A DNA stretch of 64,000 nucleotides, taken from positions 35,879 through 99,878 of the forward strand of contig JADIYA010000018.1 of the NCBI GenBank assembly GCA_016705545.1. Direction: 5' to 3'. The notes beneath the pieces are model-generated. The model was not told the DNA's origin. It ran no database searches and was given only the letters and a program-made list of their open reading frames with translations. The position numbers and the translations under genes were made by a program. Below, piece by piece: positions 27,972 to 36,847 of the stretch (position 1 is its first letter; each line of letters starts with the position of its first letter). The DNA comes from Flavobacteriales bacterium. GTDB taxonomy: Bacteria > Bacteroidota > Bacteroidia > Flavobacteriales_F > PHOS-HE28.

Positions 27972-27988
27972 TCGACCCTGAGGGTCGG
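27972..27988. repeat. Intergenic hairpin between the two Fe-S genes
   Basis: CGACCC at 27973-27978, a 3-base loop and GGGTCG at 27982-27987 form a perfect 6-bp stem. No T-run follows on either strand, so it is more likely a short repeat or RNA-stability element than a terminator. Confidence 0.4.
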
Positions 27989-28014
27989 CGCTACAGGTGT
28001 TGTGATGGCGTTGC

Positions 28015-29346
28015 TCATGCGTCCTGCGTCCATTCCATGCGACGATCTGCCCCGAAGGCCCATGGCGCGCCGTTGTTCTCCACGTTGTTGAACATGCTCG
28101 TGAGCGCGGGGCGCGTGCTGCTCTCCTCCATCACCTTGTAGCGGCGCATCTCCATGATGATGCTCACCGGATCGATGTTCACCGGACAGGCCTGGGTGCA
28201 GGCGTTGCAGGTGGTGCAGGCCCAGAGCTCCTCTTCGCTGATGCGCGAGTGCAGGCTCTGGCCATCGTCCTCCCACTTGCCTTTGGCATCGATGGCCTTG
28301 CCCACTTCTTCCAAGCGGTCGCGCGTGTCCATCATGATCTTGCGCGGACTGAGCAACTTGCCGGTGAGGTTGGCGGGGCACTCACTGGTGCAGCGGCCGC
28401 ACTCGGTGCAGCTGTACGCATCCATCAGGCTCTTCCAGCTCAGGTCGAAGATGTCCTTCGCACCGAAGCGCTCGGGCACTTCCGCGCCCGCGACGGTTCG
28501 CGCGGGTGCCGGATCAGGCGGCGGCACGCTGGGGTCGATCATGCTCTTCACCTCGCCCGTGATGCGCGGCATGTTGGCGAACTCGGTCCTTGGCTGCAAT
28601 TTGCTGTACCACACGTTGGGGAAGGCCAGCAGGATGTGCAGGTGCTTGCTCACCACGAGGTAGTTGAGGAAGGCGAGGATCCCGATGATGTGGAACCACC
28701 AGGCCGTGCGCTCCAGGGTGATGAGGGTTGAAGGCTGAAGATTGGAGAGGTTGAGGGTTGAGGCGATCGCGGCGCTGACCGGGAAGGACCCGGCTTGCGT
28801 GTAATGCTCGGCGCCGAGGCCCTGCAACACGAAGTCGGCCGCGTTCATGGTGAGGAATGCGCACATGAGCACGATCTCGGTGACGAGGATGATCATAGCG
28901 TCCTTCGAGGGCCAGCCTTTCATCTCGGGCTTATGGAAGCGGGGCAGCTGGATGATGGCACGACGGGCGATGAAGACGATGCAAGCCAACAGCACGCCGA
29001 TGGCCAGGATCTCGAAGCTGCCGATGAGGAAATCATAGAACCCTCCGAGGAAGGCGCCGATGCGATGCGTGCCGAAGAGCCCATCGATGATGATCTCCAG
29101 CACCTCGAGGTTGATGATGATGAAGCCCGCGTAGATGAGGATGTGCATGATGCCGGCCACCGGGCGGACGACCATCTTGCTCTGTCCCAAGGCGACACGC
29201 GCCATGGTGCTCCAGCGCTCGGCCTTGCGGTCGTTGATCGCCTGCGGCTTGCCGAGGTGGATGTTGCGCCCGATCCGGCCCAGATTGCGGGCGAATAGCG
29301 CGATGGCCGCGATGAGGAGGATGCCGAAGACCACTTGCGCGATCAT
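28015..29346 (-). CDS. Membrane-anchored 4Fe-4S protein (HdrC/D-like with NarI-type helices)
   Basis: Inner-membrane electron-transfer protein of 443 residues. Helices occur at VVFGILLIAAIALFA, IMHILIYAGFIIINLEVLEI, ILAIGVLLACIVFIA, MIILVTEIVLMCAFL and IIGILAFLNYLVVSKHLHIL; the histidines in the second and last helices are plausible haem ligands, as in nitrate-reductase gamma subunits. The soluble C-terminal part carries two ferredoxin motifs, CTECGRCTSECP and CTTCNACTQACP. It overlaps the MCE gene stop by 4 bases. With the CCG protein it probably links the quinone pool to a cytoplasmic partner. Confidence 0.85.
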   Translation of the reverse strand: MIAQVVFGILLIAAIALFARNLGRIGRNIHLGKPQAINDRKAERWSTMARVALGQSKMVVRPVAGIMHILIYAGFIIINLEVLEIIIDGLFGTHRIGAFLGGFYDFLIGSFEILAIGVLLACIVFIARRAIIQLPRFHKPEMKGWPSKDAMIILVTEIVLMCAFLTMNAADFVLQGLGAEHYTQAGSFPVSAAIASTLNLSNLQPSTLITLERTAWWFHIIGILAFLNYLVVSKHLHILLAFPNVWYSKLQPRTEFANMPRITGEVKSMIDPSVPPPDPAPARTVAGAEVPERFGAKDIFDLSWKSLMDAYSCTECGRCTSECPANLTGKLLSPRKIMMDTRDRLEEVGKAIDAKGKWEDDGQSLHSRISEEELWACTTCNACTQACPVNIDPVSIIMEMRRYKVMEESSTRPALTSMFNNVENNGAPWAFGADRRMEWTQDA

Positions 29347-30377
29347 GGCTTCATGCGCTTGTCGTCCTGCAGCGCTTGCTTGATGCGCTGCACATCGCTG
29401 TCGGTGAGCTTGGGCAGCTTGTCCTTCTTGCCGAAGAGCGAGAGCTGCACGTAGCGGTTGGGATTGAGGCGGAGATCCTCGAGCAGCAGATCGAGCTCCT
29501 TGCTCGCGCTCTGCAGGTTGTCGTAGAGCGTATCGTTCTTCAGGAGCGCGCCGAGCGATCCTTCGCCCTGTTCCAAGCCGGTCATCACGCCCTTGAGCTT
29601 GGTGCTGGTCTCGGCAAGGTCAGCGAGCATCTGCCGGGTGCGCGGGCTCGCGAGGTCGCCGCTGAGGGTATCGAGGTTGGACAAGGTGGAACTGAGGCTG
29701 GCGTGGTAGCTATCGAGGTTGGCGGTGACGCGGCGCAGGTTCTCGAGCACGGCGTGGATGGTGACACTCTCGGCGGCCATGAGGGCATCGAGGCGGCGGC
29801 TGGTGCTGTTGAGGTTCTCGAGCGTACCGCGGATGCTGGAGAAGCTCGCGTCGATGTCGCCCAACGTGCTATCGTTGAGCAGGTCCTGCATGGTGGTGAG
29901 CAACGAGTCGATGTTGGCGAGCATGGCCTCGGCCTTGCGCTTCAGCGGATCGATCTGCTCGCCTACCGCATCGGTGAGGCTCAGCTCGGTATTGCCCACA
30001 AGCGTGTCGCCGGCCTGCGCGACCTCTGGACTCTTGCCGATGATGATCTGCAGGGCCCGGCTGAAGAGGTCAGCACTGTAGATCTGCACCTTGGTATCCT
30101 TGGGCAGCTTCAGTTGGCGCTCATTCAGCTGGAAGCTCACGGCGATGCGGCCACTGCCATCGGGAAGCAGGCCGGTGCCCACCACCTGGCCCACCTTGTA
30201 ACCATTGAGGAAGACCGGCGAGGCCGAGTTCACGCCGCTGATGTCGTTGTACACCACATGGAACACGTTGCGCTTGGTGAGCACATCGAGGCCGCGCAGG
30301 TAATTGATCCCGAAATAGAGCAGCAGCAGCCCGGCGATGGCGATGCCTGCAATGCTGTACTCGCGTTTGATCTTCAT
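29343..30377 (-). CDS. mlaD: MlaD/MCE family protein
   Basis: Lipid-transport substrate-binding protein of 344 residues, anchored in the inner membrane by the N-terminal helix IAGIAIAGLLLLYFGINYL. The MCE domain follows (HVVYNDISGVNSASPVFLNG, YKVGQVVGTGL, KDTKVQIYSADLFSRALQII), and then a long helical/coiled-coil region (about 140-310) of the type that builds tunnels in other MCE proteins. It begins 9 bases after the amidase stop and overlaps the Fe-S gene. In Bacteroidota an amidase-MCE pair in this order is common. The ATPase and permease of an Mla system are not in the window. Confidence 0.85.
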   Translation of the reverse strand: MKIKREYSIAGIAIAGLLLLYFGINYLRGLDVLTKRNVFHVVYNDISGVNSASPVFLNGYKVGQVVGTGLLPDGSGRIAVSFQLNERQLKLPKDTKVQIYSADLFSRALQIIIGKSPEVAQAGDTLVGNTELSLTDAVGEQIDPLKRKAEAMLANIDSLLTTMQDLLNDSTLGDIDASFSSIRGTLENLNSTSRRLDALMAAESVTIHAVLENLRRVTANLDSYHASLSSTLSNLDTLSGDLASPRTRQMLADLAETSTKLKGVMTGLEQGEGSLGALLKNDTLYDNLQSASKELDLLLEDLRLNPNRYVQLSLFGKKDKLPKLTDSDVQRIKQALQDDKRMKP

Positions 30378-30386
30378 GCTCCGCTC

Positions 30387-31568
30387 CTATCGGCCTTGGG
30401 CCAAATTAACCGCTTCCTGCAGATCGATCCGTTGCCCATCGCGGAAGGCCACGATGAAGGCGCCATCGAATCCCCATTCCTTGCATCGCCGCTGCACCGC
30501 CCGGGCGGCATCCAGGCTGATTTCATCGCCCACGGTGTACTTGAAGAGCCCCTGCCCCTTGTGCTCCTCAACACCTTCGAGGCCGTTGAAGTTCTTCGCC
30601 TTCGGTTCGATGCGCTTGCTGCTGGTGGCGATCTGCACCTTGAAGCGCACGCCGCTCTCCGTGCGCGGCTTCGGCTCGGGTTCCTTCACGGCCACGCGCG
30701 TGCAGTCGGGCTTCGCCTCCTGCGCTGTCTCGGTGGGCAGGCCCTCGACGATGGATTTGTATTCCTTGATGGCGCGGTAGATGGCGCTGGCCATGAAATC
30801 CTGCCCCTGCTCTTCCTGCAGGAAATCCTCTTCCGTTGGATTGGTGAGGAAGCCGAGCTCGATGAGCACCGCCGGCATGGTGGTGTAGCTGATCACCAGG
30901 AAGCCGGCTTGCTTCACCCCGCGGTCCGGCCGCCCCACGCGCTCCTTGAATTGCTTCTGGATGAGCGAGCTGAGCAGCAGGCTCTGGTCGAGGTGCACGT
31001 TCTGTCGCAGGCTCAATTCGATCTGGCTCTCGGGCCGCTTGGGGTCGTAGCCGCCGTACTTCAGCTCGTGGCCGTCCTCTAAAAGAATGGCCGCGTTCTC
31101 CTTCATGGCCACCTTCATGTTCGCATCGGTCTTGTGCAATCCCATCACATAGGTCTCGCAACCGTGCGGGTCCTTGCTGTCGTTGGCGTTGCAGTGGATG
31201 CTGAGGAAGATGTCGGCCTTGGCGCGGTTGGCGATCTGGGTGCGTTCCATGAGCTCGATGAAGCGGTCGTCGTCGCGCGTGTACACCACCTGCACATCGG
31301 GGAAGGCCTCGTTGAGGTACTTGCCCACCAGCTTGGTGACGTTGAGCGAGACGTGCTTCTCGGTGGTCTTGTAGCGACCGGTGCCGAGGTTGCCGGGATC
31401 CTTGCCGCCGTGGCCGGCATCGAGCACGATGGTGCGGATGCGGTGCGGGTCGCGGCCCTGGCCCAACACCGCGTGGCCGAGCACAACGATCGTTAAAGCG
31501 GCAAGCAGGTGGCGTAGCGATCGTTCCAAGCGGCGCGGAGGGCGATGCGTACTTTTCGCGCCGCTCAT
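30387..31568 (-). CDS. N-acetylmuramoyl-L-alanine amidase (Amidase_3)
   Basis: Periplasmic zinc amidase that cleaves the bond between muramic acid and the stem peptide. From ATG 31568 there is a signal peptide (LRHLLAALTIVVLGHAVLGQ), then the catalytic domain with zinc ligands in IVLDAGHGGKDPG, the following glutamate, and SIHCNAN, and the catalytic glutamate in AVLIELGFLTNPTE. A linker rich in charged residues leads to a C-terminal domain of about 90 residues (VRFKVQIATSSKRIEP, GLFKYTVGDEISLDAA) like the SPOR-type ends of Bacteroidota amidases. About 393 residues. The start lies only 19 bases from the divergent LptD-like start. Confidence 0.88.
   Translation of the reverse strand: MSGAKSTHRPPRRLERSLRHLLAALTIVVLGHAVLGQGRDPHRIRTIVLDAGHGGKDPGNLGTGRYKTTEKHVSLNVTKLVGKYLNEAFPDVQVVYTRDDDRFIELMERTQIANRAKADIFLSIHCNANDSKDPHGCETYVMGLHKTDANMKVAMKENAAILLEDGHELKYGGYDPKRPESQIELSLRQNVHLDQSLLLSSLIQKQFKERVGRPDRGVKQAGFLVISYTTMPAVLIELGFLTNPTEEDFLQEEQGQDFMASAIYRAIKEYKSIVEGLPTETAQEAKPDCTRVAVKEPEPKPRTESGVRFKVQIATSSKRIEPKAKNFNGLEGVEEHKGQGLFKYTVGDEISLDAARAVQRRCKEWGFDGAFIVAFRDGQRIDLQEAVNLAQGR
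31550..31557 (+). promoter_or_regulatory. Candidate -7 element for the lptD-like gene
   Basis: TACTTTTC on the plus strand, 30 bases before ATG 31588, is one base from TAnnTTTG. It lies inside the 5' coding part of the divergent amidase gene, as required by the 19-base gap between the two start codons. Confidence 0.35.
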
Positions 31569-31587
31569 CCGCGAGGATTCCCGGACC

Positions 31588-34146
31588 ATGCAGGCACAGC
31601 GACGCATCCGGCCCCCGTGGCGCGAAGAAAGAGGCGCCATCAGGGGCGGCAGGTCGGCATCGGTCGCAGTTTTCATCATTTTCCTGTTGATGTGGACGGC
31701 CACCGGGGCGCGGGCGCAGAAGCTGAGCGATGAAGTGCGCTACAGCGCGCGCGACAGCATCCGGTACGACCTCGCTGAGCAAGCCGTGTACCTCTATGGT
31801 GCCGCGAGCGTTCGCTACCTGGGCACGCAGCTCACGGCCGACCGCATCATATTCAGCTTCAAGAACGAAGAAGCCATGAGTTATGGTGCACCGGACAGCA
31901 CCGGGGCCATCGCCGGCAAGCCGCGCCTGGTGCAGGATGGCCACACCATCGATGCCGACAGCATCCGGGTGAACCTGAAGACCAAGGTGGGCATCATCCG
32001 CGAGGTGCGCACGCAGGAACAGGAAGCCTGGCTGCATGCCGGACTGAGCAAGCGCCATGCGAACGGCGAGGTGCACAGCCTGCGCGGCAAGCTCACCACC
32101 TGCGACCGCCCCAACCCGCATTACCACTTCCAGGTGAGCCGGATGATGGTGATCCCGGACGAGAAGATCATCACCGGCCCGGCCTACATGAAGTTCCGCA
32201 AGGTGCCCACGCCCCTGGCCCTCCCCTTCGGCCTCTTCCCCAACAAAAAGGGCGGCAGCAGCGGCGTGCTGATCCCGGTCTGGGGCAACAACCCCACGCT
32301 CGGCTACTTCCTGCTCAATGGCGGCTGGTACCAGCAACTGGGCGAGCGCGCCGACCTGAGCCTTACCGGCGACATCTACAGCCGCGGCAGCTGGGCCCTG
32401 CGCGGCATCACGCGCTATCGCTCGCGCTACCGCTACAGCGGCAACCTGCAGCTCAACCACAGCACCCTGCTCAGCAGCGACCCTGAGTACCCCGACTTCA
32501 GCCGGCAGCGGAACTTCTTCGTGAACTGGACCCACCAGGTGGATGCGCGCTCCAGCCTCACCGACCGCTTCAGCGCCAGCGTGAACCTGGGCACGAGCAA
32601 CAACTACCGCAACAACTTCAACAGCAACGTCGGCGATTACCTCAGCAACACCTTCCAGAGCAACATCAGCTACGCGCGGTTGTGGCCGGGCAAGCCCTTC
32701 TCCGTGGCCGTGAACGCGCTCCACCGCCAGAACACCCTCAACCGCAGCTTCGACATCACGCTGCCCGCCATCACCTTCAACCTGCAGCGCATCCTTCCGG
32801 TGCAGATGCTGCGGCCCGTAGGTGCTCCTTCGCGCTGGTACGATCAGCTCGCGCTCACCTACACCGCCAACCTCGACAACCGGCTCAGCACCACCGAGGA
32901 AAAGCTCTACCTCGAGAACCTCGGGACCCTGGCGCGCGAAGCACGCAACGGCATGCGGCATACCGCCGCCATCACCACCACGCTCAAGAACCGCTTCTTC
33001 AGCGTGAACCCCGAGTTCCGCTTCACCGACCGCTGGTACCTCGAAACGCTGCGCCGCACCTATCAGCCGGAGCCCGACACCGTGCTCACTGACACCGTGG
33101 GCGGTTTCCGCCGTGCAGGCGAATGGAGCGCGGGCGCCACACTCACCACCAAGCTCTATGGCATGTACACCTTCCGTGGCGGTGCCGTGCGGGCCATCCG
33201 CCACACCATCACGCCCAACGTGGGCCTCAGCTACCGCCCCGACAACAGCACACGGATCGAAGGACCCTTCGGCGCCAACGGATCGCTCGGCACCTATTCA
33301 CCCTTCCAGATCGGCATCTATGGCGAACCGAGCGTGGGCGAGAGCGGCTCATTGAATGTGGGCGTGATCCAGAACGTGGAGGCCAAGGTGCGCGACAAGA
33401 AGGCCATGCGCGAAGACACCAGCGGACAAGGCGGCCTCGCGCTCAAGAAGATCAAGCTGCTCGATTTCCTCGGCATCAACAGCAGCTACGACATGCTGAA
33501 GGACAGCGTGCGCTGGTCGTCGGTGTCGATCGCGGCGCGCACCCTGATCGCCAATGCGATCAACGTGAACGTGAACAGCACCTGGGACCCCTATGCCGTC
33601 GACTTCCTTGGCCAGCGCACCAACCGCAGCGAGCGCAGCGCAAGCGGCGCTCTGGCGCGCATGCTCTACACCAACGTGGCGCTCGGCGCGGAACTGAAGA
33701 GCAAGCGCTACGGCCAAGGCGCCAGCGCGGAGCCGCCCGGCGGACAAGTGGTGCAGGACAGCGATCCCGCGAAGGGCGCGCGCCAGAGCTTCAGCTTGCC
33801 GTGGAGGCTGGGCGTGAACTACAGTTACGATGTGAGCCGTTCGTACCGCGAGGGCACGTACACGCAGGACGAGCGCAAGAGCGTGCTCTTCAACGGCGAT
33901 GTGACCGTGATGAAATATTGGAAGCTCGGTTGCAGCAGCGGCTACGATATCGTGGCCGGCGAGTGGACGCCCACCACGCTCAACCTCTACTGGGACCTGC
34001 ACTGCTGGGAGTTCAACTTCAACATCACGCCCATCGGACTGCGCAAGAGCTTCATGGTGCGCATCAATGTGAAGGCGAGCATCCTCCGCGACCTGAAGTA
34101 CGAGCAGCGCCGACCGTACGGCAACGACAATAACCTGCTGTATTAG
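31588..34146 (+). CDS. lptD: LptD-like outer-membrane LPS assembly protein
   Basis: Exported outer-membrane beta-barrel of about 850 residues. The signal peptide (SVAVFIIFLLMWTATGARAQ) is followed by an OstA-like N-terminal domain (LAEQAVYLYGAASVRYLGTQ, RIIFSFKNEEAMSYGAPDS, GGKPRLV-type DGHTIDADSIRVNLKTK) and a long barrel region rich in alternating aromatic strands, for example LPLALPFGLFPNKKGGSSGVLIP-like PLALPFGLFPNKKGGSSG. The Bacteroidota LptD family has this layout. ATG 31588 is chosen because it gives a clean signal peptide; the long upstream in-frame extension lies antisense to the amidase. The DUF2628 gene starts at the base after the stop. Confidence 0.85.
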   Translation: MQAQRRIRPPWREERGAIRGGRSASVAVFIIFLLMWTATGARAQKLSDEVRYSARDSIRYDLAEQAVYLYGAASVRYLGTQLTADRIIFSFKNEEAMSYGAPDSTGAIAGKPRLVQDGHTIDADSIRVNLKTKVGIIREVRTQEQEAWLHAGLSKRHANGEVHSLRGKLTTCDRPNPHYHFQVSRMMVIPDEKIITGPAYMKFRKVPTPLALPFGLFPNKKGGSSGVLIPVWGNNPTLGYFLLNGGWYQQLGERADLSLTGDIYSRGSWALRGITRYRSRYRYSGNLQLNHSTLLSSDPEYPDFSRQRNFFVNWTHQVDARSSLTDRFSASVNLGTSNNYRNNFNSNVGDYLSNTFQSNISYARLWPGKPFSVAVNALHRQNTLNRSFDITLPAITFNLQRILPVQMLRPVGAPSRWYDQLALTYTANLDNRLSTTEEKLYLENLGTLAREARNGMRHTAAITTTLKNRFFSVNPEFRFTDRWYLETLRRTYQPEPDTVLTDTVGGFRRAGEWSAGATLTTKLYGMYTFRGGAVRAIRHTITPNVGLSYRPDNSTRIEGPFGANGSLGTYSPFQIGIYGEPSVGESGSLNVGVIQNVEAKVRDKKAMREDTSGQGGLALKKIKLLDFLGINSSYDMLKDSVRWSSVSIAARTLIANAINVNVNSTWDPYAVDFLGQRTNRSERSASGALARMLYTNVALGAELKSKRYGQGASAEPPGGQVVQDSDPAKGARQSFSLPWRLGVNYSYDVSRSYREGTYTQDERKSVLFNGDVTVMKYWKLGCSSGYDIVAGEWTPTTLNLYWDLHCWEFNFNITPIGLRKSFMVRINVKASILRDLKYEQRRPYGNDNNLLY

Positions 34147-34692
34147 ATGGATGACCAGCTCGAGCCCATTCATCCGGGCCCTTGGGGCGAATTCCCCGAC
34201 CGCTACTGGAGCACCTACTTCGGCGACGAGGCCACGTACTACATGGCCGAGCTGGGCCGCTTGCGCACGGGGCAATCGCTCGATTTCCGCTGGGCGGCCT
34301 TCTTCCTGAGCATGCTGTGGATGGTGTACCGCCGCATGTATGTGATCGCGGCGTGCGCCATGGGTCTCGTCCTCCTGGAAAGCACGCTCGAAGAGGCCCT
34401 GTACGCTTTGCTCGCACCCGGTAAACTCGCACAGAGCGTCTTCGAATTGCTCATCTCACTCGCCGTGAATACCGCGATGGGGTATTACGCCAACCGCGTT
34501 TACCTCTGGGATGCGCGACGCAACATCCGCCAGGTGCTGGTGGAATTGCCGCACGCGCACGAGGCCGAAGTGCTAGCGGCCATTGCACGCCGTGGAGGCA
34601 GCAGCATGGGCGCTGTGCTGGTATTCCTGGCTTTGTCCGTAGTTGCCGGGATAGCGCTGACCTCTGGGTTGAGCAGCTTCTTCACGCTCTAG
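34147..34692 (+). CDS. DUF2628-like membrane protein
   Basis: Protein of 181 residues. WAAFFLSMLWMVYRRMYVIAA, with a conserved tryptophan-rich first helix, is typical of DUF2628 proteins; further helices lie at LISLAVNTAMGYYANRVYLWDA and in the C-terminal AVLVFLALSVVAGIALTS. Its ATG directly follows the lptD stop (TAGATG), so the two are co-transcribed and possibly translationally coupled. Function unknown. It converges on the M3 peptidase gene with a 36-base gap that contains no clear terminator. Confidence 0.7.
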   Translation: MDDQLEPIHPGPWGEFPDRYWSTYFGDEATYYMAELGRLRTGQSLDFRWAAFFLSMLWMVYRRMYVIAACAMGLVLLESTLEEALYALLAPGKLAQSVFELLISLAVNTAMGYYANRVYLWDARRNIRQVLVELPHAHEAEVLAAIARRGGSSMGAVLVFLALSVVAGIALTSGLSSFFTL

Positions 34693-34728
34693 TGAGCCTT
34701 ATGCTGTGCCTGCGCGCCCGCCGCTCCC

Positions 34729-36780
34729 CTACCGCATCCCCCGCTTCTCCAGCAGCGGCTCCACGCGCGGATCGCGGCCGGTGAAGTCGCGGTAGAGCTG
34801 TGCCTCGGGCTTGCTGCCGCCCTGGCTCAGCACGGTGGCGCGCAGGCGATCGCCGTTGGCGCGCGTAAGTCCGCCATTTTCCATGAACCACGCGAAGCCG
34901 TCGGCATCCATCACCTCGCTCCAGAGGTAGGCGTAGTAGTTGGCCGCGTAGCCGGTCCACGCGTGGCTGAAATAGCAGCTGCGGTAGCGCGGCGGCACTT
35001 CATCGAGGTCGAGGCCGTGCTTCTCCAATGCCGCTTGTTCGAAGGCCTCCACATCCTCCACCAACGGGGCGTCGGCGGGCAGCGCGTGCCAGGCAAGATC
35101 GATGATGGCCGCCGCGAGGTACTCGGTGGTGCGGTAGCCTTGGTTGAAGGTGCGCGCCTTGCGCAGCTTGTCTGCAAGGTCGGCCGGCATGGGCTCGCCG
35201 CTGCGGTGGTGCTTCGCGTAGCGCGCCAACACCTGCGGGTCGAGCGCCCAATTCTCATTCACCTGCGAGGGGAATTCCACGAAATCGGTGCTGGTGCCGG
35301 TACCGCTGAAACGCGGGTACTTCTGTGCGCTGAGCATGCCGTGCAGGCCGTGCCCGAACTCGTGGAAGAGCGTGATCACATCGTCCCAACTGAGCAGGCA
35401 GGGCTGACCCGCTGCGGGCCTGGTGTAGTTGCACACCTGCGTGATCACGGGCTGCTGGCCCAGCAAGGTGCTCTGATCCACGAAGGTGCTCATCCACGCG
35501 CCGCCGTTCTTGTTGTCGCGGGCATAGAAGTCGCCGTAGATGAGGCCGATCACGCTTCCATCGGCATCCACGATGTCGAAGACGCGCACATCGGGATGAT
35601 AGACGGGCAAGTCCTTGCGCTCCTTGAACGAAAGGCCGAAGAGCGCATGGGCGGCGAAGAAGACGCCATCGTGCAGCACGCGCTCGAACTCGAGGTAAGG
35701 CTTCACGGCGGCTTCATCGAAATCGAACTCGGCCTTGCGCACCTGCTCGGCATAGTAGTCCCAGTCGCAAGCGGCCAAGCGCCGTGGCCCGCTTCCATTC
35801 AAGCCCGGCTCCGCATCCATCATGGCTTGCAGCTTTCCGGCTTCCCGGCGGGCATTGGCCACGGCGGCCGGTGCCAAACGGCCCATGAGCCCCAGAGCGT
35901 TCGCGGGGTCTTTCGCCATCTGGTCGTCCATCACGTAGTGCGCCCACGACGCGAAACCGAGGAGCTGCGCCTTTTGCGCGCGCAATTGCGCCAAGCGCGC
36001 AATGATGGCGCGGTTGTCCCACGCATTGCCGCGACTGTTGCGCGCCAGACTGGCTTTCAGGATGCGCTCGCGCAGGGCGCGGTCCTTCAATTCGGCGAGC
36101 ACGGGCTGCGTAGTGGTATTGCGCAGGTCGATGAGCCATTGGCCCTCGTGCCCTTTCTCCTTCGCCGCCAAGGCAGCGGCTTCGATCGCTTCAGCGCTCA
36201 GACCCTCGAGCAAGTGCACATCGTCAACCAGCACCGCCGAGGCCATGCGCTCCTTGAGGATATTCTCCTCGAATCGAGCCACGAGGCGGGCCTCTTCCTC
36301 GTTCAGCTCCGTCATGCGCTCCTTCCCGGCGGCATCGAGCAGGGCGCCCGCGCGCACGAAACGCGTGTAGCAGCGGTCGAGCAGGCGCGCGTCCACGGCA
36401 TCGAGCTGCAGCGATTCCATGCGGTCGTGCAATTGCTTGATGCGCGCGAAGAGGCGCTCGTTAAGGGCGATGGCATCGTTGTGCGCCGCCAGCTTCGGGG
36501 CCATGTCGGCCTTCACGGCCTGCAGCACATCGTTGGTGGCGCTGCCCACCAGGTTATAGAACACGCTGCTCGCGCGGCTCAGGTCCTGGCCCGCTTGCTC
36601 CAGCGCCACGATGGTGTTCTCGAAGCTTGGCGCCTCTTCGCTGTTGGCGATCCGATTCACCTCGGCGCGGTGGCGCTTCATGCCCTCGGCGAGCGCAGGC
36701 CTGAAGTGCTCATCGCGGATCTGATCGAAGGGCGGCGCCTGAAAAGGCAGCTTGCTGGTCTGGAGCAGCGGGTTGGTCAT
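34729..36780 (-). CDS. dcp: M3 family metallopeptidase (peptidyl-dipeptidase Dcp / oligopeptidase A type)
   Basis: Zinc metallopeptidase of 683 residues that degrades oligopeptides or removes C-terminal dipeptides in the cytoplasm or periplasm. The thermolysin-like active site is LFHEFGHGLHGML with the third ligand in the following EFPSQ helix; SRAWDY-type and final FSHAWTGYAANYYAYLWSEV blocks are family hallmarks. ATG 36780 (MTNPLLQTSKLPFQAPPFDQ) matches the usual N-terminus. No signal peptide is evident. Length equals the Dcp family norm (about 680). Distinguishing Dcp from oligopeptidase A by eye is uncertain. Confidence 0.88.
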   Translation of the reverse strand: MTNPLLQTSKLPFQAPPFDQIRDEHFRPALAEGMKRHRAEVNRIANSEEAPSFENTIVALEQAGQDLSRASSVFYNLVGSATNDVLQAVKADMAPKLAAHNDAIALNERLFARIKQLHDRMESLQLDAVDARLLDRCYTRFVRAGALLDAAGKERMTELNEEEARLVARFEENILKERMASAVLVDDVHLLEGLSAEAIEAAALAAKEKGHEGQWLIDLRNTTTQPVLAELKDRALRERILKASLARNSRGNAWDNRAIIARLAQLRAQKAQLLGFASWAHYVMDDQMAKDPANALGLMGRLAPAAVANARREAGKLQAMMDAEPGLNGSGPRRLAACDWDYYAEQVRKAEFDFDEAAVKPYLEFERVLHDGVFFAAHALFGLSFKERKDLPVYHPDVRVFDIVDADGSVIGLIYGDFYARDNKNGGAWMSTFVDQSTLLGQQPVITQVCNYTRPAAGQPCLLSWDDVITLFHEFGHGLHGMLSAQKYPRFSGTGTSTDFVEFPSQVNENWALDPQVLARYAKHHRSGEPMPADLADKLRKARTFNQGYRTTEYLAAAIIDLAWHALPADAPLVEDVEAFEQAALEKHGLDLDEVPPRYRSCYFSHAWTGYAANYYAYLWSEVMDADGFAWFMENGGLTRANGDRLRATVLSQGGSKPEAQLYRDFTGRDPRVEPLLEKRGMR

Positions 36781-36847
36781 CGCAATGGATTCGGATAGTG
36801 CAGTGGGCAGCGGCCTTTGCGCGACCGGCAATCGCCAGAGGCGGTCG

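Noticed and set aside
30568..33204. Long ORF of 878 codons antisense to the amidase/LptD region
   Set aside because: Its product is a low-complexity valine/alanine/histidine-rich string typical of the shadow frame of a high-GC gene, and it opposes two well-supported genes.
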